25,685 nt of DNA, from NCBI GenBank assembly GCA_046262315.1, contig JBHEMZ010000129.1, forward strand, positions 1-25,685. The letters run 5' to 3'. Below the pieces are notes generated by a model. The model ran no database searches and was not told the origin of the DNA. It saw only the letters and a program-made list of their open reading frames with translations. Origin of the DNA: JACVRM01 sp046262315. Its GTDB lineage: Bacteria > Actinomycetota > Thermoleophilia > Gaiellales > Gaiellaceae. Position 1 is the stretch's first letter; every line of letters starts with the position of its first letter. The position numbers were made by a program, and so were the translations under genes. Of this stretch, positions 7,914 through 15,440 are shown piece by piece.

Positions 7914-9115
7914 TCGTCTGTGGGAAGTGCGGCGAACACAACGAGCACGACGCCGCCTTCTGCGCATCCTGCGGCGAGTACCTCGAGTGGGGAGGAAAGC
8001 GGATCGAGGGGCCGGCTCAGCCCGCCGAGGCCGACGCGGCCGGTGCAACCGCTGCCACCGAGGTCGAGTTGGCGGCCACGCCGTCCGACGATCGGGCTAC
8101 GAGCATCGGCGAAGTCGAGGAGGACCGGCAGCCCGTCGAGCCGGAATCGGATTCGTCGAGGGCAACCGCGATTGCTGCCGAGGCGCCTCCTGCCGGCGGC
8201 AAGGACCTGACCGCGTCGCGGGACGAATCAACCGCCGCTTCTGCTGAGAAGACCGACGTTCAGGACAGCGACGAAGAGCTGGGCGGGCGCCTACCAGGGC
8301 AGGAGTTCAGGCGGCGGACCACTCGCAGGCCCGTCCTGGAAACGAGGCGCGCGCAACCGACCGACGTCTTCTGCTCGAGCTGTGGCGCTGGCAACGCGGG
8401 AACCGCCAGGTTCTGCAGACGCTGCGGAACCTCGCTGATCCAAGCCGAGGTCGCACGCGCCCCCTGGTGGCGTCGACTGTTTCCACGACGGCAACCGCTC
8501 GCGGCCGGCGAGCGTCCCGGGCGCCGGCGCCCATCGGGCGGCACCGTCGGTGGAGGTGCCCAACGCGGCATGGCGCTCGCGCGCAAGGCCGTCCTCGCCC
8601 TGGCCGTGGTCGGCGCGGCGATCGCGGTGCTCGGCCCCTGGCGCAGCACGTTCGTCGAGCGCCCATACGAGTGGGCTCGCGGTCTCTTCGCCGAGCCGGT
8701 CGAGATCCACCCACCGCGCGCATCAGGAGCGGCGCGCGCCGGCCATCCCGCCGGCCACGCGATCGACACGAAGTCGAGCACGTTCTGGGCTCCGCCAGGC
8801 GCTCCGAAGGGGAAGGTCCTCGTGGTCCAGTTGAGCGAGCCGACGGCGCTGCGAAAGGTGGGGTTCCGGCTCGGCTCAGGGGAGGACTTCACTCGCTTCG
8901 CCCGCCCGCGCGTCCTGCGACTCAGGTTCGTCGACAGGGAGGGTGGGCTCATCCACCAGCGCGTCCAGCGGCTGCGAGACACACGCGAGCTGCAGATCTA
9001 CGACGTGGACGTGGACGATGTCAGCCGTGTCCGCATAAGGATCCTCAGGGCCTACCCGGGACAGAAGCGCCGGGAGGCGGCGATCGCGAAGGTTGCGCTC
9101 TGGAAGCGCGGCTAG
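7910..9115 (+). CDS. Double zinc-ribbon membrane protein with outer discoidin/glycan-binding-like domain (eCIS accessory)
   Basis: 401 aa. Residues 4-21 are a zinc ribbon (C4, C7, C18, C21). About 30-150 is an acidic, Ala/Glu/Ser-rich linker. Residues 155-172 are a second ribbon (C155, C158, C169, C172), followed by a basic stretch (WWRRLFPRR). About 226-245 is one transmembrane helix. About 262-401 is a beta-rich domain reading like the discoidin/F5-8C or NADase-type glycan-binding fold (AIDTKSSTFWAPP, then LRKVGFRLG, ending IAKVALWKRG). By the positive-inside rule the ribbons are cytoplasmic and the beta domain outside. The 4-nt overlap with the last baseplate gene argues for a role with the injection system, perhaps docking or triggering it at the membrane (inference). 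The plan resembles what I recall of Streptomyces CisA; this needs checking. Confidence 0.82.
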   Translation: MIVCGKCGEHNEHDAAFCASCGEYLEWGGKRIEGPAQPAEADAAGATAATEVELAATPSDDRATSIGEVEEDRQPVEPESDSSRATAIAAEAPPAGGKDLTASRDESTAASAEKTDVQDSDEELGGRLPGQEFRRRTTRRPVLETRRAQPTDVFCSSCGAGNAGTARFCRRCGTSLIQAEVARAPWWRRLFPRRQPLAAGERPGRRRPSGGTVGGGAQRGMALARKAVLALAVVGAAIAVLGPWRSTFVERPYEWARGLFAEPVEIHPPRASGAARAGHPAGHAIDTKSSTFWAPPGAPKGKVLVVQLSEPTALRKVGFRLGSGEDFTRFARPRVLRLRFVDREGGLIHQRVQRLRDTRELQIYDVDVDDVSRVRIRILRAYPGQKRREAAIAKVALWKRG

Positions 9116-9207
9116 TTCTATTTCAGCTCGGCCGCCCCGGACAGGCGTTCGCGTCCGGCGCATGCGATAGCCGTCACGATGGTCAGCCCCGACGAAGGAG
9201 ACGAACC

Positions 9208-9894
9208 ATGCCCATTCGCCACATCGTTCCACTCGTGTGCGTCGCGCTTGGATTGGGCCTCGCCGCTTGCGGCGGTGACTCCGAGCCGAAGACAGGAGCT
9301 ACTACCGAGGAGGAACAGGTAACGACGACTCCCCTAACGCAGGAGACCGAAACGGGGACGACAAGCGAAGCCGGCGCGTCGGGGACTAACACCGAGCCAG
9401 GGAGCATAGGGACACGTGGCGGTACGACCCCGCCTGGCGCCACCCTGAAGCTCGGACAGACTGCGAAGGTCAAGCGCAAGCCGCTGAACGCGCCGTTCGA
9501 CAGCAAGGCTTTTTACGTAATCGACACGGCGGTGCTCAAGATCGAGAAGGGCAGCCAGGCGGACTTCACGAACGTCAACTTGGAGCCCGAGCAGAAGAAG
9601 GCCACGCCGTATTACGTCAGGATCCGGGTGAGCAATCCAGGGAGCAAGGTGCCCGCCGCCGAGGATCCTGTCCTCGGCTACGACGCTGTCGACGACCGCG
9701 GTCAAAGGCAGGGCCGGGTGATCTTCCTCGGAACCTTCGCAAGTTGCGACTACGCGGACGTCCCCAAGCCGTTCGCGAAGGGGAAGAGTTACGAGACGTG
9801 CCTCGTCTACCTGGTCCCCGGCGGAGGATCGATCGAAGAGGTCCAGTGGTCGGGTGCTGATGACTACGCCTCGGACTCGATTACCTGGAAGTGA
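9208..9894 (+). CDS. Secreted lipoprotein (DUF4352-like), functional copy of a paralogous pair
   Basis: 228 aa. The signal peptide has a lipobox ending LAAC, with lipidated Cys21. Residues 22-90 are a Thr/Glu/Gly-rich linker. Residues about 95-228 are a beta-sandwich-like domain (PYYVRIRVSNPGSK; a Cys pair in FASCDYADV and YETCLVYLVPGG; end DSITWK) that resembles DUF4352-type lipoproteins. ATG 9208 is well supported by AAGGAG; the open frame running further upstream is shadow. It lies 92 nt after the zinc-ribbon gene on the same strand, so it may share the transcript or have its own promoter. A broken paralogue lies at 13156-13725. The function is unknown; an accessory role at the cell surface in the eCIS locus is inferred. 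Confidence 0.85.
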   Translation: MPIRHIVPLVCVALGLGLAACGGDSEPKTGATTEEEQVTTTPLTQETETGTTSEAGASGTNTEPGSIGTRGGTTPPGATLKLGQTAKVKRKPLNAPFDSKAFYVIDTAVLKIEKGSQADFTNVNLEPEQKKATPYYVRIRVSNPGSKVPAAEDPVLGYDAVDDRGQRQGRVIFLGTFASCDYADVPKPFAKGKSYETCLVYLVPGGGSIEEVQWSGADDYASDSITWK

Positions 9895-9942
9895 GCGGCT
9901 CTTACCCGATCACGTCACCACGAGATCAGTCGCCGCGCTGAA

Positions 9943-10142
9943 ATGCGGTTTTCCGCGCTCCGGGTGCGAGCGCGCCACGGGCGCCGGTGTCGCCTTGGGT
10001 CTCGCCCATCGCGCGAGCTGTGTCGGCACGTGCGCGAACCGACGGCGTCAGTCGTGATCGGCTGGCGATCCTCGGCGTTTGCCCGGGACAGCGGCGTCGA
10101 GAGGCTGCGCTCACGAAGATCGGGCGCGGGGAGCGCGACTAC
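9943..10142 (+). pseudogene. Decayed fragment of a second zinc-ribbon/discoidin protein (C-terminal end only)
   Basis: Translation in two frames recovers the C-terminus of the protein at 7910-9115. From 10041, VSR.R..IL...PGQ.RREAA..K matches the intact protein at about 15 of 26 positions by eye. The last codons align one for one: the intact TAG stop corresponds to TAC at 10140-10142. Upstream, RELC (10012-10020) matches RELQ of the intact gene but in another frame, consistent with a 1-base deletion between 10021 and 10046. The weaker H.R..RL match reaches back towards 9943. No start, ribbons or TM segment remain. The fragment's end lies under the 3' end of the regulator gene on the other strand. 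Confidence 0.65.
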
Positions 10143-13110
10143 GAGAAGCGCCGGCCCCCAGGCCGAGAGCCTCGAGCAAGTCCTCGTATCGCCGTCGCGT
10201 CCGGGCGGCGGCAGCCGGGTCTCCCGCCGCCTCGTGCGCGTCGATGCACAGACGCCAGAGCGCGTCGTCGTACGGATTCGCATAGAGCCCCCGCTCGCAG
10301 GCGGCGGCGGCACGGGCCGGATCCCGATGCGCGAGCAGAAGCCGGCCGGCCGCGTGCGCGGCAGCGCAGGCCTCGAAGCGTCTGCGCTCGCGCTCACGCA
10401 CCAGCCACTCGCTCGGTCCGTCCTCGCTCAAGAGCTCGCCCGCGTAGAGATCGAGGGCGCGCTCGAACGACGAGATAGCGGTCTCGCTATCGCCGTGCGC
10501 CTGAGCATCGCGCCCGCTTGCAATTGCGGAGTCGAACTCGATCACGTCAACGCTGTCGCCGGGTTTCAGCTCGAGCTGGTACGCATCCCCGTCCCTAACG
10601 ATCCACGGCCCGATCCCCGGAAGCTCGGCCTCGAGGACCTTCCGGAGAGACGACAGCGCCACGTGGAGATTGCGGCCGGAAGTTCCGGCGTCCGCTCCCG
10701 GCCAGAAAGTCTCGGCAAGCACCTCGCGGTGAACGGGTTGCGGCGCCAGCATGGCGAGAAAGCGGAGGATCTGGCGCGCGCGAGGCTTGGCGCGGCGAAG
10801 GTCCACGGGGCTCTCGCCGACGCTGAGGCGAAAGTCCCCGAAGCAGCGTATCGTCACGCCGGGCCGCTCTCCTGAGGGTGGCCCGCCTGCATCATGCGTG
10901 GCGCCGGGCAGGGCGATACCCAGCTCCGTTCCCAGCGCGTCTGCGAGGGCGCCGAACTCACTCCGCCGCCCCTCACGTGTCTCCGCAAGCGCTAGGTACG
11001 CGCATGCATGCGCCCCAGGCACGCCGAGGGCACGCGCGGCGCTCTCCGCGTCGACGGCGAGCTGCCGGGCACCGTGGTCACCGGCGCGCACGCGTGCGAG
11101 CGCGTGCGCTGCCGAAGCCCAGGCCTCGAGGACGCCGGCACCGAGTCGGCGAAAGCCCGACATGGCGATCTCGAGGGGCGCGGTGGGATCCTCCCCGGCC
11201 CGAAGCGCCCCCCATCCCTCGGCGAACGCTGCATAGGCTTCGCCCCAGGCGTCTCCCTCGCGGGCTGCCACCGCTCTGGCGGCGGCCGCCTCGACGCGTC
11301 CATCGGGACGGTCGCCGAGCGCGAAGGATGCACGGCCGAGGCGCGCGAGCCAACGCATTCCCAGTGCGTCCGCCTCGTCGGTTGCGCCCTCGGCCTCGCC
11401 GTTCGCGTTCACGTCGCCGGCGAGGAGCAGTGTGACGGCGCAACCGACGCGCGCTGCGGCCGCCAGCTGCGCGCTCGCGTCCGAGCCGGCACGAACCTCC
11501 CGTAACCGTTGTTGGGCCTCGGTGAGCTGACCTGCGAGCAGGGCGGCAAGACCGGCGACGAAGGCACGCTGCGGGCGGGCACACGAGATCGCCGCGCGAG
11601 CCGCCGCGAGCGGTTCCCTCATGGTCGCCTTGCGTACGAGGCCCGCCCACTCCCGCGGCGGCGCGAAGGCGGGCTCGAGCCATGCAACGAGCGCAGCGCG
11701 CTCCCGGCGCGCAACCTCGCTGCCAGCCTCAGTGCCAAAGCACCGCTCGGCCTCGCCGTACGGCTCGACTGCCTCGGCGAAGCGACCGGCGGCCACGCGA
11801 TCTCGAGCGGTTGCGAGGAGGAGCCACGGATCGTTGCTCACGAGCCAGTCGGGAAGCAACTCCAGCCAGCCCGAGGGCCTGCGAACGGCGCGCTCACCGT
11901 TGTCGCCGAGGAGACGCGCGAGGCCGGCCCAGTCGCCCGCCCGCGCGTAGGCGGGCAGCGCGTCAGCCGCGTATCCCGTGGCTTCCAGCAACTCGCCAGC
12001 CCGCTGGTACCGGTCACGCGCCCAGGCCTCGCCGAACCGATCGACGAAGTTGGCCTCGAGGAACGAACGCAATACCTCGTGGTAGCGATAGGAGCCGGCC
12101 TCGTCCAGCGAATCGACGAAGATCTGCCGGCGCTCGAGCTCCTCGAGCATGCGCGCACTGTCCTCCCGGCCGAGCAGCTCGTCACAGAGCGTCCCGTTCA
12201 ACCGCGGCAGGATGCAGCTGTCCACGAGGAACCCTCTGATGGCGTCCGGCAGATCAGCGAGGACGTTGTTCGTCAGGTACTCGTGCGTGGGCTTCCAGCG
12301 GGCGCCCAGCATGGCGAGCGTGCGTCGGCGCTCCGGGGTGGGCTTCCCAGCCGTCGCCAGGTGGAAGAGCCTGAGTCCGGCAGCCCACCCCTCCGTTCGC
12401 CGCGTCAACGCTGCCAGGTCTTCGGGCGGCAGTGGCTCCCCAAAGACGTCGTGGAACAGGCGCTCCACTTCCCACGACCGAAACCGGAGATCGTCCGGGC
12501 CGATCTCGATGACCGTTCCCGACACGCGGCGGCGTGACACATTGAGATCCGGTCGCGACCGAGAGGCGACCGCGATCGCCAGCGCAGGAGGAGCGTAGTC
12601 GATCAGCAGGCCGAGCTTCTCTTCGCCGGCGGTGCCTTGAAGGACATAGAAGTCGTCCACGACGAGGAGCAGGCGTCGGTCGCTCGCGTCGCCGAGGGCC
12701 TCAAGCGCGGCGACCAGGTTCTCGAGCGTCAGCGGACCGCACGGCAGGCCCGGGAGGGCGCTCGCGAAAGCCGCACTGAGCCGCATGGTGAAAGTCGAGA
12801 GATCACGGTCGCGGGTCTCGGCGCGATACCAGGCGACGGGGCAGGCCACACCTTCCGCAATGTGCGCCAGGAGCGTTGTCTTGCCGGCACCCGCAGGTGC
12901 GACGACGAGTGCCAGGCGCCGCCCCCACAGGTCGGCGAACCGGTCGAGCAGGCGCGCGCGCGCGAGCCCGACCCCGGGGGGCGGCCGAACGACGGAACTC
13001 GATGCCGCGGCAGGCACGACAGGCGCCTCCGAGTTTGGATTTTTGCCGACCGCTCGGCCTGGCACGGCACGAGCGAAACTGAGGCTACGACGACCTTGCC
13101 CTTGCGTCAA
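10111..13110 (-). CDS. STAND-ATPase/SARP transcriptional regulator (MalT-like ATPase, TPR, OmpR-type HTH, BTAD)
   Basis: 999 aa. Residues about 50-330 are a MalT/STAND-type ATPase with Walker A GAGKTT (74-79) and Walker B LLLVVDDF (D152/D153). About 340-735 are helical TPR-like repeats. About 747-835 is a winged helix of OmpR/SARP type (IRCFGDFRLSV, RAKPRARQILRFLAML). About 845-985 is the bacterial transcriptional activation domain with TPR helices. Regulators of this plan bind a ligand or partner, oligomerise with ATP and activate transcription. It probably controls the adjacent eCIS operon, but no binding site is proved. The start is uncertain: TTG 13110 gives the longest form and GTG codons lie within the next 50 residues. 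The last residues (SRSRAPRARSS) read through the antisense of the decayed fragment. Confidence 0.85.
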   Translation of the reverse strand: MTQGQGRRSLSFARAVPGRAVGKNPNSEAPVVPAAASSSVVRPPPGVGLARARLLDRFADLWGRRLALVVAPAGAGKTTLLAHIAEGVACPVAWYRAETRDRDLSTFTMRLSAAFASALPGLPCGPLTLENLVAALEALGDASDRRLLLVVDDFYVLQGTAGEEKLGLLIDYAPPALAIAVASRSRPDLNVSRRRVSGTVIEIGPDDLRFRSWEVERLFHDVFGEPLPPEDLAALTRRTEGWAAGLRLFHLATAGKPTPERRRTLAMLGARWKPTHEYLTNNVLADLPDAIRGFLVDSCILPRLNGTLCDELLGREDSARMLEELERRQIFVDSLDEAGSYRYHEVLRSFLEANFVDRFGEAWARDRYQRAGELLEATGYAADALPAYARAGDWAGLARLLGDNGERAVRRPSGWLELLPDWLVSNDPWLLLATARDRVAAGRFAEAVEPYGEAERCFGTEAGSEVARRERAALVAWLEPAFAPPREWAGLVRKATMREPLAAARAAISCARPQRAFVAGLAALLAGQLTEAQQRLREVRAGSDASAQLAAAARVGCAVTLLLAGDVNANGEAEGATDEADALGMRWLARLGRASFALGDRPDGRVEAAAARAVAAREGDAWGEAYAAFAEGWGALRAGEDPTAPLEIAMSGFRRLGAGVLEAWASAAHALARVRAGDHGARQLAVDAESAARALGVPGAHACAYLALAETREGRRSEFGALADALGTELGIALPGATHDAGGPPSGERPGVTIRCFGDFRLSVGESPVDLRRAKPRARQILRFLAMLAPQPVHREVLAETFWPGADAGTSGRNLHVALSSLRKVLEAELPGIGPWIVRDGDAYQLELKPGDSVDVIEFDSAIASGRDAQAHGDSETAISSFERALDLYAGELLSEDGPSEWLVRERERRRFEACAAAHAAGRLLLAHRDPARAAAACERGLYANPYDDALWRLCIDAHEAAGDPAAAARTRRRYEDLLEALGLGAGASRSRAPRARSS

Positions 13111-13155
13111 TTGCAGGGCGGCCCCACAGCGCCGGCCGTTTACGCTCGCCGCACA

Positions 13156-13725
13156 GTGCGTCCTACTCGGACGTCACCAGCAGTTGTGATGTCTGCAGTG
13201 CTCGCCGCACTCGCTGTGGGCTGCGGCGGAGGGGGAGGCGACGGCAATGACGAGGCGCTCGCCCTCGGCCAGGAAGCTGTCGTCGAGTACACCGCTCCCG
13301 CCAGTGGCCACGACCCTGCGGTGGACACGACGCTCGGGGTGACCGTGCTCGCCGTCCGGCAAGGGACGCTTGGCGAGCTCGACCAGGGCGGTTTCAAGGT
13401 CGAGGAAGTGCACAGGGACAAGACCCCGTAGTACGTGGACGCCCGCTACACGAGCAAGGGTGAAAAGCCGATGCCGCGGGTGGCCCCCAGTGTGGCGATG
13501 GAGGACTCTGACGGAAACTCGATCCCGACGACACTGATCTTCGGCCTCGGCGGCAAGCCGTTCGAGAAGTGCACGAACGTCAACCAGGGCACGCTCTCGC
13601 CGGGCCAGAGCTTCGAGGATTGCACGCTCTTCCTCGTCCCTGAGGATCAAGATGTCGGCAAGGTGCTCTTCGTGAGCCAAGCGCCCGACGCGGAGATCAC
13701 GTTCATCTACTGGAAGCCCGCGTGA
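13156..13725 (+). pseudogene. Lipoprotein paralogue broken by one in-frame TAG
   Basis: From GTG 13156 the frame encodes a signal peptide with lipobox ending LAVGC (Cys23) and a poly-Gly start of the mature part, then runs to TAG at 13429-13431 (codon 92). The same frame resumes at once and continues to the stop at 13723-13725 with good protein sequence. Around the stop, KTP-stop-YVDARYTSKG aligns with ATPYYVRIRVSNPG of the intact lipoprotein at 9208-9894, so the TAG replaces a conserved Tyr (TAC to TAG, one base). The rest aligns too: two Cys (FEKCTNV; FEDCTLFLVPE) and the end IYWKPA versus ITWK. The mutation looks recent because the downstream frame is intact. An annotation may show it as two small genes (13156-13431 and 13435-13725). 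Confidence 0.8.
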
Positions 13726-13746
13726 CCCTGCCCCGCTAAAGACGGG

Positions 13747-14163
13747 TTGCGACGCGGGCGGGTGCCCGCACTGCCCGCCCGGCTGCGTGGGGTCAAGCTC
13801 GCGGTGTTCCAGGGCGATGTACGTCGGGGCGAGGAGGTCTCGGTGACGCTGACGCTGCCGAGCGAGAGCGATGGGCTCGAGGTGGGTCTCGTCAGTCCGG
13901 CAACTACGCAAGGGACCGTCGGCTCGATCAGCCGATCTGGGTGCGCGTCACGCTTGGCTTCCACGAGCGGGCTGCTGGCTACTCGGCGACCTCTTTTGCC
14001 ACAAGCACGATCCTGCTCGCGGCGAGCTTGCAACCGGCCAGACGATCGCCTTCAGCTTCACCCGAGCATTGGGAGCGGCGCGACGTACTCCACGCCGACC
14101 GCTGGCATGACTCGATCCGGGGAACGTGTCCGCGCGGACATGAGCGAATGCTCGGAGAACTAG
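13747..14163 (+). pseudogene. Multiply frameshifted remnant of an unidentified gene
   Basis: This stretch of nearly 500 bases between the broken lipoprotein and the next minus-strand gene has no intact gene but shows protein-like sequence that hops frames. Frame 1 reads VKLAVFQGDVRRGEEVSVTL up to about 13920. Frame 3 then gives DQPIWVRVTLGFHERAAGYS to about 14030. Frame 2 gives GQTIAFSFTRALG to about 14070. Frame 1 returns with GSGATYSTPTAG to a stop at 14161-14163. Spliced together it would be roughly 135 residues of beta-rich character. I do not recognise the family. At least three indels are needed, so it is older decay than the lipoprotein copy. Chance open stretches in GC-rich DNA remain possible. 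Confidence 0.45.
13756..13780 (+). terminator. Possible GC-rich hairpin after the broken lipoprotein gene
   Basis: GGGCGGG (13756-13762) pairs with CCCGCCC (13774-13780) across an 11-base loop, 31 bases after the lipoprotein stop codon. There is no T-tract, so terminator function is only suggested; it also lies inside the decayed frame. Confidence 0.3.
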
Positions 14164-14209
14164 GCTCCGCCTTGCGAATGTCCTCCTGAAGGCGCTCGCT
14201 CTAGCACAC

Positions 14210-14644
14210 TCAATGAACCTGCGCGCCGATGGCCTCCACGAAGGTCATCGCGTTCTTCTTGCCGTTCTTCGGGACTTGGAATTCCCAGGTGACGCCGTTC
14301 GTGAACGCGATCCTCAGCTTCGAGATCATGGCGCCCTTGTCCATTTCCGCGGAAGCGATGTCTGAGCGCGGCGCTCGGGCGAGCACCTCGTCTGTGACCT
14401 TCATCTTCATTCCGAAGGTGCCGCTCTTCGTCTTCACGAGCGCGATCTCGTCCTCGCTCGCGGCCACGTATCCGACGCGACCGAAGTTCGGCAGGTCGTC
14501 GGCGCCTCGCTGCTTGACCTTCTCGATCACGTTGATGCCGCCGATTCCGCCGACGGCCATCTTCATGAACCCGCCTTTCGGGTTCACCCAGGCCCCAGCG
14601 ACTTGTGGCGCGCCCAGTGCCGCGGACGCATTGGGATCAGCCAT
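14210..14644 (-). CDS. Conserved hypothetical protein, PH-like beta-strand pattern
   Basis: 144 aa, no signal peptide or TM helix. The N-terminus is Ala/Gly-rich (MADPNASAALG). From about residue 50 alternating strands appear (VGYVAASEDEIALVKTKSG; ISKLRIAFTNGVTWEFQVP) and a final helix (NAMTFVEAIGAQ). This strand-strand-helix pattern resembles small bacterial PH-like domains, but I cannot assign a family from memory. The start is well determined: a strong AAGGAGGT lies just upstream of ATG 14644; the longer frame upstream would run into the tRNA. It stands alone, 102 bases downstream of tRNA-Thr on the same strand. Confidence 0.75.
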   Translation of the reverse strand: MADPNASAALGAPQVAGAWVNPKGGFMKMAVGGIGGINVIEKVKQRGADDLPNFGRVGYVAASEDEIALVKTKSGTFGMKMKVTDEVLARAPRSDIASAEMDKGAMISKLRIAFTNGVTWEFQVPKNGKKNAMTFVEAIGAQVH

Positions 14645-14746
14645 CTCCGACCTCCTTGTGGCGATTCGCTCGTGCCGAACGACCCTAGCGCAGTCGTCGC
14701 TTAGAGATCCAGCCAAAGACATGGCCCTGAGCAAGCACTTCGCGAG

Positions 14747-14819
14747 AGCCGACGCCCGGACTCGAACCGGGGACCCCTTCATTACGAGTGAAGTGCTCTA
14801 CCAGCTGAGCTACGTCGGC
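14747..14819 (-). tRNA. tRNA-Thr (anticodon CGT)
   Basis: The minus strand folds into a full cloverleaf of 73 nt. The acceptor GCCGACG pairs with CGTCGGC, and the D arm is GCTC/GAGC. The anticodon stem CTTCA/TGAAG encloses the loop CTCGTAA (anticodon CGT, reading ACG). The T arm CCCGG/CCGGG encloses TTCGAGT. All stems pair fully. The discriminator base is T and no CCA is encoded. Confidence 0.95.
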
Positions 14820-14872
14820 GCGGGCCGGATTGTAGCGCCGCCTCGGCTCAGTCCCGGCCGCCTGCTCTTCGC

Positions 14873-15247
14873 TCAGGCGGCACAGAGTTCGGCGAGCGCG
14901 TCGGCCACCCGCTCCAGGTCGGTGCTCTTCTCGAAGTACGCGCTCGCACCCAGCTCCAGGGCCTTGTGCGAGCATCGCTCGGCGTCGAAGGAGGAGAGCA
15001 CCAGAATCTTTGCGTCGGGCCTTTGGCCGATGATCTCGCGGATCGCCCCGAGCCCGTCCAGGATCGGCATGGCGAGGTCGAGGATGATCGCATCGGGGTC
15101 GGCCTCGAACGCGAGCCGGACGGCCTCGACGCCGTCGGCGGCTTCGCCCACCACGTCGAAGCGGCCGTCGTGCTCGAGGGTCAGGCGCAGGAGCAGGCGG
15201 ATGTCCGCAGTGTCGTCCGCGATCAGAACCCGGCAGCGCTCGTTCAT
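14873..15247 (-). CDS. Single-domain response regulator (receiver only)
   Basis: 124 aa consisting of one CheY-like receiver domain. The acidic pair is D11/D12 (LIADDTADI), the phosphorylated residue D57 (IILDLAMPILDG), Ser85/86 lies in LVLSSFD, and the conserved lysine is K107 (YFEKS). There is no output domain, so it must act through protein contacts, as CheY- or Spo0F-type or polar-organiser proteins do. No histidine kinase gene is nearby, so its partner is unknown. ATG 15247 opens directly on the first strand (RCRVLIADD); a GTG at 15301 would add a basic tail that does not look like receiver sequence. The ribosome site is weak. Confidence 0.9.
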   Translation of the reverse strand: MNERCRVLIADDTADIRLLLRLTLEHDGRFDVVGEAADGVEAVRLAFEADPDAIILDLAMPILDGLGAIREIIGQRPDAKILVLSSFDAERCSHKALELGASAYFEKSTDLERVADALAELCAA

Positions 15248-15379
15248 CGCGGACGCCTGCCGGTGACGTGCGACGACTCGAGCGCCGCAACGGCGACCCA
15301 CCTATGCACCCCGACCCCTTTTCCTCGGATTGACTCGCGACGATTATGGAGCCTGGCGCGGCCGCTGCCTAGACCCTAC

Positions 15380-15413
15380 GACGAAAGCCCGCCGGGGGGG
15401 GCGGGCTTTCGTC
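15380..15413 (-). terminator. Strong hairpin terminator downstream of the RTX gene
   Basis: A perfect 14-bp inverted repeat, GACGAAAGCCCGCC (15380-15393) and GGCGGGCTTTCGTC (15400-15413), encloses a loop of six G on the + strand. It begins about 28 bases past the stop codon of the minus-strand RTX gene and upstream of the response regulator gene. There is no T-tract, as is common for actinobacterial terminators. The stem is symmetrical and may act in both directions. Confidence 0.75.
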
Positions 15414-15440
15414 ACCTCGGGGAGAGGAGGAGGTCCGGAG

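Noticed and set aside
11509..12537. Plus-strand open frame opposite the SARP regulator
   Set aside because: No recognisable domain and poor composition; the minus-strand frame has Walker motifs and TPRs across the same DNA.
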